Source: Amyelois transitella
Lineage: Eukaryota; Arthropoda; Insecta; Lepidoptera; Pyralidae
Assembly: GCF_032362555.1 (NCBI RefSeq)
Contig: NC_083507.1
Coordinates: 9,799,001 to 9,863,000 of the forward strand
Direction of reading: 5' to 3'
DNA length: 64,000 nt
Shown in pieces: positions 44,501 through 54,800 of this stretch (its first letter is position 1; every line of letters starts with the position of its first letter). A program made the position numbers and the translations under genes. Below the pieces are notes generated by a model. The model did no database searches. It saw only the letters and a list, made by a program, of their open reading frames with translations, and was not told where the DNA came from.

Positions 44501-45575
44501 CAGAAACCATCATAATGCACTATTAAAAAGCTCTTTAAGGTCCATAGCTCCAATCACTAACACTGATGCTATATCTTTGAAGGATTTGATCATCTCTGTT
44601 GCCAAATTTTTTGAAAAACATCAGAAATACTGCTTGCAGTTGTCTACAGCTGTAGCACTAATTGATTTTATTAAATCTATTCAGACATATTCTGATAATA
44701 CTGAAATTCTAAAAATAGTGAAGGATATGGCTCAAAGATTTTTGTCAGAACAATGGAAAACAATAGATGGTGTACCTGAAAAAGGACTAATATTCAATCA
44801 AAGTTTAGACACATTTGCATCAACTTATTTCCTTAACCATGAAATATTGGCCCTCAGGAGTTTAACCTTACAACTGACCAATGATATAAAACTATTGAAA
44901 GGTCGAAATGATAAGTTAAATTCTTTTAAGAGTATTACTAAAAATAATTTTGCTATTTTGTACAGAAATCTTGGTTCAGCTGTACATGAAGCCGCGAAGG
45001 CCCGTTTGACTAGGGGTTTATCAAATTCTGAGCACTTGGATTTGTGGAAAGATGTAGCAGTAATTTTAAAACATATGTCTGACATTGCAAAAACTCTCGA
45101 AAATAGAAATAATTTGTCAGTATTTTTCAAAAAATCACTTCCTATCCTCAAATTATTCATGTCTCAAGGTATACCAATATTAGAAATTCAGCTTAAAACT
45201 GAAACAGAGGAAGTGTTGGAAATTTTAAAAATCCTCCAACAATCTACAAGATTCTTGCAATCGCTTTGTTGCCATTCCAGGCTTAAAAAGGATACAGTTT
45301 TGATGAGTAAGGTGCCATACATGAGAGAATTGCTCGAAACTTTGATTTATAAGGTGAAAGCTGCTTTGGCGGCGAATAATTGTTCGGAAGCTTTTTGGAT
45401 GGGTAATCTTAAGAATAAAGATATACATGGCGAAATAATAGCTACTCAACAGAGCATAGAGAGTGAAGAATCAGTGGAAGATGGCGATGAGCAATTGCCT
45501 GAAGACGACGACAGTGATGACACAGATGATGAAATGTTAAATCCCGATTCCAAGAGTATCAGTGATATAGTTTAA
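41520..45575 (+). CDS. Fancd2: Fanconi anaemia group D2 protein, single exon
   Basis: One uninterrupted frame of 1351 residues, close to other FANCD2 proteins (about 1450). Basic N-terminus with a nuclear-signal-like NRNSKRAR, then helical repeats throughout. Recognisable blocks include VRLEIISAIPDIIGDKEHSN, GHWMKVVASCKVHTDHKPID and RDDMHMIIRKELGSSS; the last holds Lys523, aligned with human Lys561, the monoubiquitinated site. The C-terminus is acidic (EDGDEQLPEDDDSDDTDDEM). With FANCI it clamps DNA at crosslinks after ubiquitination by the FA core/UBE2T. AATAAA at 45583. Vertebrate genes have over 40 exons, so the intronless form means intron loss or a retrocopy. It shares a promoter with mRpS14, which favours the native locus. 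Confidence 0.93.
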   Translation: MKSFNRNSKRARLSEEHEMELKNLTTFEETQKVVMKETLLESGLALKNPPEKCVASQESIHIVRNVKKNLENHVNYPRNVSSFFNNLECDCRNLDLFKHYLFPNIVRITGDSPEEHHTNDSVFKILLNIPILQTKIIDLLFDRAINLAAQRKCGPWIQMIMKCLSSVDNIINTEKVSTQLINLLDVTSEKMVRLEIISAIPDIIGDKEHSNIATEMGRILSEDYDLIPAILDCVSYLCLSDDQYEQLQKKTLNILGSLSKCAHLPVFVKFLLIPGRMSDAAYLETVQEIRNTLGWPTTVAKPQDIASSQVLTATAIRTSMVSSKAIAGHWMKVVASCKVHTDHKPIDFIILLILSTVSEEKQKQVENVIRKQIKLDILKEELMDECFQKYKPILKHHIRHLIKLNNSILKTKGDPTIESFGSHIYSLMLSELDENCRTLVAELLQLGLDCKHCLLSILLILNNVASKDMYLLKAQSVQMLTLLDRMDDMNIVEIRAVMNLLCGLAYTYENSVIRDDMHMIIRKELGSSSPRIKIQGILAGTHAIKYLMASTNNDLTTEFPDDVSYGSVIHLSEGDLREAAQIIELISRSTRQFPDMIAFFYDELSKVIETASHINKQFLAWLTDAVTNDLQQNFIVDTIEKERIADLKLTMQYCLNAESEMDEVIAINIGGLVLQSKNEINVGILSPLFQLVQTLHFKQHDGNLSNIDALLGCPIVMPKYDIDLIEDMEPTTVSNILDCLIHCVNWFRELLNAFSVQNDEALRTKILNRVLQVEELENIIGQILLKTKISYKPPICTFNINKYTGEQVVKKPIKIQIAKQKMQKKPPHDDSVLPETAKSQGTQNQNPVKNKLEALYNIPLRSLNLNLLQLLKTELTSDEDESELTIKTLKFILKCINDNLESILISKIKRKTFLSKPDDSFSYDPKKAEECAKSVSEVLPKIAEHLTFIVSNLESNLPAKTIGEKELTSEIIDCITNLELIYKFYTIYFKWIGFRNHHNALLKSSLRSIAPITNTDAISLKDLIISVAKFFEKHQKYCLQLSTAVALIDFIKSIQTYSDNTEILKIVKDMAQRFLSEQWKTIDGVPEKGLIFNQSLDTFASTYFLNHEILALRSLTLQLTNDIKLLKGRNDKLNSFKSITKNNFAILYRNLGSAVHEAAKARLTRGLSNSEHLDLWKDVAVILKHMSDIAKTLENRNNLSVFFKKSLPILKLFMSQGIPILEIQLKTETEEVLEILKILQQSTRFLQSLCCHSRLKKDTVLMSKVPYMRELLETLIYKVKAALAANNCSEAFWMGNLKNKDIHGEIIATQQSIESEESVEDGDEQLPEDDDSDDTDDEMLNPDSKSISDIV

Positions 45576-46700
45576 GTTTAAAAATAAAGTTTATTGTCCT
45601 CATTTCACTATTTATTTTCCCCCATAATAATCACTTGTAAGCAGCGAGTCTGCTTTAATTTTTTTCAAGACTATTAGCTCTGTCTACCCCGCAAGAGACA
45701 TAAGACTCTCTCCCAGCTCTTGAGATAGGACAAATATATTTCGTAAAATGTGACTTAGGGAATAGGTCGTAGAGTTGAATATGGCCTTTTTCAGACTATT
45801 GTCTCTATCTGCCTCTGAAGGGTTGTAAGAGTAAGCTGTATCTTCATTTATAAGTATGTCTTGAAATTCTTGTAGGTGTTGGGCTCTAGCATCCTGTCAT
45901 TCCATTACACAGCCTTTCAGTCTTCGAGACTCTTAGCTCAGTCTACCCCGTACCCGTACCCGTCGTACCCCTACGTATGTACTTAAGTACCTACTAGAGC
46001 ATGCATCATTCGATAGATGTATTGCACACCCTTAAGTTTTAAAATTCAAAATACGATCATTTAAAAATTCGGAAGGCCTCATTTGTTCAATTATTATTGC
46101 AAAAAGAAATTTACATTTATCTTCCCAGAGTTATTAATTTACCAACACCATAGTTCCACGATTCTATACTTTAAACCCACTTTGAATTAGCCCTGAATAA
46201 TATTGAAAATTATCTGAGTAGTTAATAAAGACGAAATTAAATCGAGGATATTATCCTGCCCCCGTGACTTTTATCGCGCGAAATACTATCGCTGTTTCAC
46301 TTTTAGTTTGACGTGAAACGGGACAGAGACAGCTTTTTGTGCGATAAAAAGAGCGCTGCGCGTGTCATGCTACGGGGGGTGATCAGAATCAAAAAGTACT
46401 CAAAGATCCAAAACTGCAGATCATTTTCTATGTAAGATCAAACCTTACACATCTGAGAAAACCACATTAAAATTGGAGCAATAGCATGAGTATGAACTTC
46501 ATACTATGAAGCTGTCACTCATAAAAAGTTATTACTATGTATAACATCATGCATATTTGTTTGACCATAGATAAGGCTCTTAAAAATATTAAGATGAAAA
46601 TAAAAAAAAATATCTGTTTTTATAACTTTTATAATAAAGTCATATTCTTAACCCTAGACAAGCTTCATAAAGCTTACAACTGGAATCAGCAACACAGCTT
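45576..46700. other. Intergenic, repeat fragments
   Basis: Three worn partial copies of the RTE-derived short element (about 45660-45960; CTCTGTCTACCCCGCAAGAG, TCTGCCTCTGAAGGG, CAGTCTACCCCG) and the dispersed repeat at 46255-46380. Nothing coding seen. Confidence 0.6.
46255..46380. repeat. Dispersed repeat, copy 2 (see 17240-17350)
   Basis: CTTTTATCGCGCGAAATACT, ATCGCTGTTTCACTTTTAG, TTTGACGTGAAACGGGACAG and GTGCGATAAAAAGAGCGC. The ends are partly complementary (TTTTATCGCGC against GTGCGATAAAAAG), which suggests terminal inverted repeats of a small DNA element. Confidence 0.6.
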
Positions 46701-47891
46701 TTAGTCGAAGAGACCTGAAACAAAAACAATTGTTTTAAATTTTTGTATTTGCAAGAATCTTTTAATGGTACTTTGTACAATATTCTCTCAGTGGAAATTT
46801 TATCAATCATTGATTTTCTGAAGCTAATACATGCAAACATCATTGAGTATGAAGGTATACATTATTCCTAAACTTTATTAACAGCTAAATTACAATCAAA
46901 ATCTGTCTGTTTATAGATTTCATTAATTCGAGTCTGTATTACTGTTCATATCAAAGTTTTCATAGATAATAATCTATAATAAACTAGAGGCCACTAGACT
47001 AAGTCCGCATAGAACCATTATCATAACAATCAATCCCGCGGAAACTCCGGGATAAAAAGTAGCTATATGTTATTCTGGGTCTTCAGCTTCCTACATACCA
47101 AATTCCATCATAATCGGTTCAGTAGTTTTAGTGTGAAAGAGTAACAAACATCCATCCTGACATACTCACAAACTTTTGCATTTATAATAATAGTAGGATA
47201 TTGTTCTTAATAATATTACAATAAATTTGTATGTTTGTTAATGTTATATTATAAATTAGTAGACGACTATTTTTTGATGACTTAGGCACAGGAATAGAAA
47301 AAACAGAGTAACAGAATACTCTTTTTTAATTCCATCATTACCTCAGTCACATTAAATGAGTAGGTAAAAAATAACACATACCGAAACCCATGTCATCATC
47401 AGACTCCTCGGGTTCTTCTTCTTTCTTTTCTTCCTTGGCGGCCTCAGCGGCAGGGGCAGCGGCAGCTGCAGCAGGCGCCGCGCCAGCAGCCGGCGCTGCT
47501 CCCACGCCGGATCCGATGTTAGTGATGAGCTCCCTCACGTTCACACCCTCCAGGGCTTTAGCGAACAGACCGGGCCAGTACGGCTCGACGTCAACGGCAG
47601 CCGCCTTCAGGATGGTCGAGATTTTCTCACCCTGAAATTAACACATGAAAATATTGGTTTACTTACAATCTATAAAACGTTTTTAACACATAGTATACAT
47701 AGTAAGGGATATTGTTCATCCAAACCCGAGATGCATTAAGATTTAATTAATCACAAAACATTCGAACAATGCAACATAACCTATTGCAATATTTAGAAGA
47801 TAATACAAAGTATACTTACAGTCACCGCTACATCGTCATCAACAAGGATGAGAGCGGAGTAAACGCAAGCTAATTCAGCCTTTGATGCCAT
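46701..47891 (-). CDS. RpLP1: 60S acidic ribosomal protein P1
   Basis: Three exons (47891-47820, 47631-47382, 46714-46701) give 111 residues, the family length. It has [20 protein letters not shown], the dimerisation helices ([20 protein letters not shown]), an Ala-rich hinge, the acidic [15 protein letters not shown] and the terminal MGFGLFD shared by P-stalk proteins. The last exon supplies only the final four residues and the stop. P1/P2 dimers recruit GTPase factors to the ribosome. CCTTTCGG near 47916-47923 (reading the minus strand) may be the pyrimidine-type initiator, giving a short leader. Confidence 0.97.
47000..47210. repeat. Dispersed insect repeat in RpLP1 intron 2
   Basis: CTCCGGGATAAAAAGTAGC, TTATTCTGGGTCTTCAGC, CATAATCGGTTCAGTAGTTT, GAGTAACAAACATCCATCC and ATAATAATAGTAGGAT. 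I recall this series as abundant in moths and butterflies; class unknown. Confidence 0.6.
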
Positions 47892-48774
47892 TTTTATTAA
47901 AAATACGTGCAAGTCGCCGAAAGGCCTTAGCTCTGAGAGAACAAGCACGTTTGACTTCTCAAAATTGAAGAGAAAAAGAATCTCAACAAGCCGTCAAGTC
48001 AGCCGAACTGACAGTACTGACAAATGGCTAGCTGTCATTTATCTTGTGTTTGTTTCGTCACATAAAGTTAAAACAGACTAAGGTCAAATATCACACAGCC
48101 TGTTTTGTGAAAATAAAATTTAAAGTGTATTTGTGGTGCTGTAAGTGAAATTCCACGTCCAATGGACTCGGACAGCTGGATAAAACGTAGGTATGTGTGA
48201 TTAAATAGCGCAGCGTACCATTGACCGATAGTGACTAGCGACTACCTAGTCGGTCGGTTAGTGATGCTTGCCTAATTTACGACTCATTAAGAAATAGAAT
48301 TGACTTTCTGATCCTTTCTTCGACTCCGATAAAGCAAATTTGAAAACTCCGACTCCGCCTTCTGTTCCGATAAAACTACCTCCGTTACATCCCTGGTTCA
48401 AACTTTAACTTTCTAATGGGTGCAGTCAGATTCGAAGACTAACTAATTTCAAGAGGAATGTGATTCGTGATAACAACGATATTATATCAAAATAATCAAA
48501 ATAATTAATAATATACACCGTAAAATATGTATTTTATCATATAATTAACATCTCATATATTACTATAATAACATAGATTGAAGTCTTATAAATACAGAAT
48601 GTTTATAAAAAACTACATTTTATTACGTACATATATTCAATGGGTATTAAACAAACAATCGAGGCTTTAAAACTAAATATTAATCTTTAATTAATTATTA
48701 ATAAATAATGGAAGGAAGGATGACTATACATACATATATATTAAATTTAAAAGGAGATCCAAATTGTGAATATA
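47892..48774. other. Intergenic, RpLP1 to SGSM3
   Basis: RpLP1 promoter at the left end. The rest is AT-rich. A short plus-strand frame at 48163 with a donor-like AGGTATGT was considered but not called. TTTATT at 48618-48623 may be the SGSM3 polyadenylation signal. Confidence 0.45.
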
Positions 48775-51165
48775 TTACAAATCCCAAGAAAATAAGTGGT
48801 GTTTGACAAGCATATCTCTGACACCTTCTTTCAAAGGTTGGTTTTGTGTATCCTTTTTCAAGGGCAGTTCCCAATCTGGGTTCAAATTAAAACCAAACTG
48901 TGAAAGAATCCTTAGTTCACATTTTATTTGGACCCATCCTGGAGAATTTATGAAAGACCAAGGGTGATACCACTTTTGAACGACATCTACACATGAACAT
49001 AAAACTTCAAGCCATAGATGTAATGCTTCTTCATTTAATCCCATGCATATTAACGTGCGCAACTTAACATCCATTTGAGCATGAGCATTATCATGTGATA
49101 AGTTGATTGCTTGCACACATCTGTAAAGTAACTCTTCAGGAGTAAGGACTTTACCATCTTCATCTAACCTATATGTTTTGCAGAGAACTAATCGACTATA
49201 AACGGAATTAAAGTCTTTTTCAACTTCTCGAGAAGAAGCTTCTTCAATAAAAAGCCATGGATGACACGGGCCATCTAAAAAACTTGGTCTCTTGATTCCG
49301 TGCAATAATACTCTTTTAAAGGCGGGAGCAAGGACACCCCTTACCAAATGAGCTGCCTTTTCAGTGACAGAATCATCCCCAGCCCTGCTATATTTAACTC
49401 CTTTTTCATCAAGCAACTTTACAAATCTAGCTGGGAACCATCCTCGAAGTCCATTTAATTCACCAATCCAGCAGTGCTCATCCCTTGAACTTATTACTTC
49501 TATAACGTCGTTTTTTCTAAATCCAAGTTCATCACCATCTCTTCTTTCAAAATCTAATAGCGCCTTGGCTCGACGTCTTTTGCTTCTAGATACATTTACA
49601 TATCTTTCACGATCTGCAGCATGACTCTGCATAGTATAATCAGCTGTAAGTTGGATTTCAGATGCTAGTTGTGGTTCAAGTGCCAAGAAATGGCGAGCCA
49701 CCTGTAAAATTGCTTCTCTAAGATCAACAAGTATTTCTGTTTGTTTAACATTTTTAGATATTGCATCTTCATTATTACTGTCTTCTCCAAATAGAATTGT
49801 TTGAATAACTGATTTGCTTCTTTTAATCTGACGTCTTTGTAGTTGTTGCTTTGGGAGATTGGGGACTGCATTTGGATTCCCCACGAGAGCTCCTTGGTCT
49901 GCCATTAGATAAGCTAAATGTCTCCGCCGGTGAGTATCAATTAATGTCAGACTTAAGGTGTCACCACAGACTTCATCTATGGTTTTAATTAACAAATCAA
50001 CATCATCTATTTCTCCCGGAATATCAGACAGAGCGTTAAAGATTTGAGCTGAATTTGATATTTCAGTAAATCTGTTTTCTTTTATTTTCAACATAGCTAA
50101 TGTAACTTTAAACAAAACAATAGAACCGTCTAGGAAAAATAGATCCCATATTCTTAATAATATTTTCATATGAACAACATTTGCATACAGTGTTAAAAAC
50201 CAATGCATTGTGATGAGAGAGAGCTCTATATCATGGGCATTTAGAACTTGATCTATACCAGGCAGATATGTAGAAATTAAACTCCGTAGTACTTTCTGAT
50301 CAGCTTGAATACCAATGAGTGTTGAAGAGTAATATGATGCTGGTAGGAGATCTTCAACTGTTGTACACATTATCCAAAATGCATCCTCTTCTTCCATCAA
50401 CAGTAAAAGCGATGCTGCTATCATTCCAGTGCCTTGACAATACCCTATGTCAGGATAAAGCCAAGCTAAAGCTCTCAATATCCTACGTAGTCTTGGTACC
50501 CCAGTACTAGTTGGATGTGAAAAACAAACATTGTTGGGTAATATTTGGACTAAATCTTTTTCGATCTGTTTACTAGTGACCAATCCATCATCACTTGATG
50601 CTCTAACAATTTCATGATATGTTATTTCTGTGGTTAATCTTTTTTTATTAGCTTCACATAGATGCATCCATACTTGCGGTCGAAGTGAATGAGGCACACC
50701 ATTCTTCACCATTTTTTGTAGTTTATCTGTTTTTTCTAGTTTACCATCCCCTTCTGAAAAATTTATTTCTTTGCTGTAAAATTCCCATTGCAGACGGTGT
50801 TGATCATCTTCGACGAATGCATTTGCCAAAAGTTTGTTCGAGTTTTGTTCAGGGCCGTCTTCCTCCTCTACACAGAATCCAAATTCGTCAAATCTGTAGT
50901 CCGGCAGACCGCCACTATGACCTTCAGATTCAGGTTGTGCTAATTTCGCCATAATATCTTGCGGAACCATACTTGCCGTAAGGGCTGAAAATGGTCCTCC
51001 AGGTGATGGTAGAAGTTCATCAGCAATATTCAGGCCACGAATTGAATCAATTACGTCCTCTGGATCATCATCAGCAAGCGCTGTACTTATTTTACGTTCA
51101 TGATCTTCACGCCCCACATATCCTTCGTGATCACGGGAAGTAAATAGAGACTTTGCAAGATCCAT
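48775..51165 (-). CDS. Sgsm3: SGSM3-type TBC/SH3/RUN protein, single exon
   Basis: 796 residues in one frame. Order as in SGSM3: an N-terminal linker, a TBC domain (about 150-390; [48 protein letters not shown]), an SH3 domain (about 530-590; [40 protein letters not shown]) and a RUN domain to the end ([38 protein letters not shown]). Vertebrate SGSM3 binds Rab/Rap GTPases and acts in trafficking. The TBC glutamine finger (YCQG) is present, but the motif expected as I-x-x-D-x-x-R reads IEKDLVQ, so the arginine finger is Gln. Vertebrate genes have many introns; none is present here. Head to head with MBD-R2, 703 bases apart. Confidence 0.93.
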   Translation of the reverse strand: MDLAKSLFTSRDHEGYVGREDHERKISTALADDDPEDVIDSIRGLNIADELLPSPGGPFSALTASMVPQDIMAKLAQPESEGHSGGLPDYRFDEFGFCVEEEDGPEQNSNKLLANAFVEDDQHRLQWEFYSKEINFSEGDGKLEKTDKLQKMVKNGVPHSLRPQVWMHLCEANKKRLTTEITYHEIVRASSDDGLVTSKQIEKDLVQILPNNVCFSHPTSTGVPRLRRILRALAWLYPDIGYCQGTGMIAASLLLLMEEEDAFWIMCTTVEDLLPASYYSSTLIGIQADQKVLRSLISTYLPGIDQVLNAHDIELSLITMHWFLTLYANVVHMKILLRIWDLFFLDGSIVLFKVTLAMLKIKENRFTEISNSAQIFNALSDIPGEIDDVDLLIKTIDEVCGDTLSLTLIDTHRRRHLAYLMADQGALVGNPNAVPNLPKQQLQRRQIKRSKSVIQTILFGEDSNNEDAISKNVKQTEILVDLREAILQVARHFLALEPQLASEIQLTADYTMQSHAADRERYVNVSRSKRRRAKALLDFERRDGDELGFRKNDVIEVISSRDEHCWIGELNGLRGWFPARFVKLLDEKGVKYSRAGDDSVTEKAAHLVRGVLAPAFKRVLLHGIKRPSFLDGPCHPWLFIEEASSREVEKDFNSVYSRLVLCKTYRLDEDGKVLTPEELLYRCVQAINLSHDNAHAQMDVKLRTLICMGLNEEALHLWLEVLCSCVDVVQKWYHPWSFINSPGWVQIKCELRILSQFGFNLNPDWELPLKKDTQNQPLKEGVRDMLVKHHLFSWDL

Positions 51166-51868
51166 ATTTCACTCAATCACAGTTTACACAACAGTATATA
51201 TTCTACGAAGTAAACAATAAGATTGTAATGTAAATGTCAATCAGCCATTTTCTTTCAACGCAAAATGTCAATAACACATATGTTATGATGATGGTCAATA
51301 AGTCTCAATAGTGTTGTAGGTGACAGAAATTTTGTAATTGAATGTCGATTCGTAAATTATCGATGTGATATAGCCAATCGTATGAAAAATATAAAAAAGT
51401 TACTGTCAAATAAAATGTCACTCAAATTTATAAAACAAAATGGCGATCGCTACATCGTGCTTTTGTTTTGATTTTGTTTGTATTGAATAAGCATGAATAA
51501 GAATTCAGCCTGTTTCTAATATAGATGTTGTACATCAGAAATTGTGATACAAACTTTGCAATAAAAAATAGGGGCCTCATAGTAATTTTTTGGTACTAAC
51601 TCTAAATAAATTCGAGTGAGTATTGTTTGAGAATTATGGTGTAACTTTGTGTAGTACAATATTGAATATTTATTGAAAAAAAAAACCGCTACCACTACCT
51701 ATATTCATTGTGAATATTCAAATTAAATAAAACTGACAAGGCAAGTATCTTCGTTTTTTTTGGAATGGTCCAAAACAGTTCAACATTGTCTACCATTCAC
51801 ATCATAAATTCACATCTGATTATCTGCACCAACATAATATTTTCTAACAAACCCCCCCATAAATTAGG
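51166..51868. promoter_or_regulatory. Divergent promoter region, SGSM3 / MBD-R2
   Basis: 703 bases between opposing start codons. Contains a GCCAT-type AAAATGGCGATCG at about 51437 and TTATCGATGTGA near 51357. TATA-less as far as can be seen. An acceptor-like AAATTAG directly before the MBD-R2 ATG allows a 5' UTR intron. Confidence 0.5.
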
Positions 51869-54800
51869 ATGGTCCTGAAAAAATGTAGTATACGAAACTG
51901 TATATCATGTTCAACTAGAAAGGAGGATATTGGTGTAACTTATCACAAATATCCAAAAGATGAATCCCTGCGTGAGGCTTGGGCTGAGGTTACTCACATT
52001 AAAATCAGTGAAATACAACTGACGTCGTTTGTTTGCTCGCGACATTTCCGCAAAAGCGATTTCCAAATTTATAAGGATTCTAAATATGTCCTAAAGTCAG
52101 GTATTTTATAAAAAATATCAGTTGTTACACAGCCATTAAGTTATTTTCTTTATAATTTTTGTTTTGACACAATTTTTATACTTTATTTTTTTTTATTAAT
52201 TCGAGTTAGCTTAATTCTTTATTTGTTTAGTTTTTATCTAGAATGCTGTATATAATAGATGTTATTATTATAAGTGAGATATTGAATTAAATGTGTAATT
52301 ACTATTATTAAATAAGTTGATGTAATTAATTGCTGTTTGTAATGTTTCATGCTGTATGTAGATTTAGGCAGATAATTGCTAATTTTAGGCATATTTAAAT
52401 TGTTTATTCTTCTGCAAATTAATTGTTAATTATTTGCATGGTTTTAGTAAACTTATTACAATATTACTGTTCTAAAAATATTAAAATCCCTTTTATTGTA
52501 TTTTAGATTCCATACCGTCTATATTTCCATGGGTAACAATGGATTCTGACGAAACTAGAGTTGATTATAAAGGCACTGGAAGTGAAGTAGATATGGCTGA
52601 ATGTAAAGAAGGAGTGACTGAAAGTGTAACAGATAATGCCATTATTGATCCTGATGATGAACAGAAAGAAATAAAAGCCCTTAACACTAGTAAAGAATCA
52701 GATGGAGAGAATTTGGATGCCATCAGAAAGTACATAGAGGAACAAGAGAAAGAAATACAGGAACTAAGTTCTCAGGGCAAACAAAAAATTGGACAACAAA
52801 AAACTGATGATGTCAAGGAAAATAAGACCAGTACAGAGGAGACAATGGATGTAGCATCAAGTATGATGGATATGATATTGAGTGAGTCGGAAGCGAGAAT
52901 AGAAAAGAAGGGTAGTTCAGACCTGAAAGGCTTGTCACCTTCGGATAAAGGTATCTGGTGTTGTTGTAGTTTTTATTAGAAATACAGTTGTGTGTGTACA
53001 CACTGTGTAGTTCTCAGCACTTTAGAATAATACCACTCCATATTTTTCCCATGGATGTCGTAAAAGGCAAATAACGAAGCTAGCAACCTGGCACAATTTG
53101 ATTCTCAATTCCATCATTTAGCCGTACAGCTTGAAATGGCCCTTTAGTTTTTTCAAACTGTTTTTGATTTGGCTTTGACTTCTCTTGCAAGGGATATAGA
53201 CCGGACTATATAGGATAAACATAAGTCACAAAAGTACATAGGTCCTTCTTATTTCAAAGAAATATCCAGCAGACCCGAGACCGATTATGGTATGTTTTAC
53301 CGTGAAAAGTTAATGTACTACTATTTAGTAACTTCTACTGTGCCTTAGGTTTTCCGGCAATATACAAGTGATGACATTTTGGTGCATAATGTGGCTGATA
53401 GTAACAAGAGAATTAAAATTTTTCAGGGAGCATGTCTCTATCAGTGGGTTCTCATGTTGAAGCTAAAGATTTTAGTGAGTACTGGTACCCAGCTGAAATT
53501 GTGGAAGTAGATTATGATGAGATGGAGGTACTTGTGCGTTATGACAACCCAACTAAGAGGTAAGGCGGAACGCTTATTATCTTATAAATCACATTAGTGG
53601 GCACTCAGTTTATGAAAAACAAATTTTTCTTATTTGAATTGGGTCTTGGATGGACATAAAAGAATGGACGAGTTTACATTGTGGTAAACTACATTGTTTA
53701 CAAAATCTGACAAAATCGACAGAATCATCAAATTTTTGTAATGATGATTCTGTGGACGCTACATGTGGTTTAAACTAAACCACAGGACAAAAGGAAGGAC
53801 AAATGAATTAAAAATTGTACACCAAAATATACAGGGCCTTCCTGGCAAAGAACTTATTATTGATCTATTTAATGAAAAAATGGATGTTAATATGGTGTGT
53901 TTGACTGAGCATTGGATCTTGGAGGGTGAGCTGATGCCCAGTCTTAACAATTTTAATGCGGTGAGCTGCTTCAGGAGAGGGTCTGCAATCAGAGGCGGTT
54001 CAGTAATATATGTTAAAAATGGTCATCGCTGTAAGGAGCGCCATGACATAGTCAGACTTTCTCTTGAGCGCTGTGTTGAGGTATCTTGTGCCGAGCTTGA
54101 GGAACACATTGTTATTTGTATTTATAGTCCACCCAACAGTAGTATTATGGATTTCCTGAATGTAATGGAGGAAGTTCTAATAGTAGCGACAAAAAGTAAT
54201 AAGAAAGTAGTTGTTTGCGGTGATTTTAACATTGACATATTAGTTAGCTCCACAGTGACAATACAGTTTCTTAACCTATTTAAATGTTTTAACTTAGATA
54301 ATGCCTTCTTGGAACCAACCCGCTTCACTGCCACATCTGCTAAATGTATTGATAATGTTTTTAGTGAACAAAAACCAAATAATAAAAATGTATTTAGTAA
54401 ATTACCCTCTGATCACTGCGGTCAATTAGTTACCTTTTCCACTAAACGTAGTACACGTGATGGATTAATTATGTGCAGACCTATCACAGCCCATAAAATC
54501 AATAAATTTACAAGTTCTTTAGAGAATAAAATTTGCGCAGTAACTTACACGGGTAGCGATCCTAATGGTCATTATAATAAGTTATTTACTACCATTTCAG
54601 ACGCGTACTCTAAAACATTTATACAAAAGAAACGGAAATGCAATAATAACTTTAAATTCAATGAATGGGCTACTGTTGGCATCTACAAAAGTAGAAAGAC
54701 TTTGTACGATTTATATGCCCAAAAACAGTATCGATTTGAAAGCGGCTTCGTAGACCATGTTAGGAATTATTCAAAAATTTTCAAAAAAGTATGTCTACAT

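Noticed and set aside
45900-45980. Repeated TACCCGTACCCG that looks telomere-like
   Set aside because: Insect telomere repeat is TTAGG; this is a short local slippage in a worn short element.
47390-47635. Plus-strand Ala/Gly-rich frame
   Set aside because: Antisense of the Ala-rich hinge of ribosomal protein P1.
48163-48191. Short plus-strand exon-like frame (MDSDSWIKR) with a donor
   Set aside because: No acceptor exon in phase was found before the opposite-strand SGSM3 gene; may be chance.
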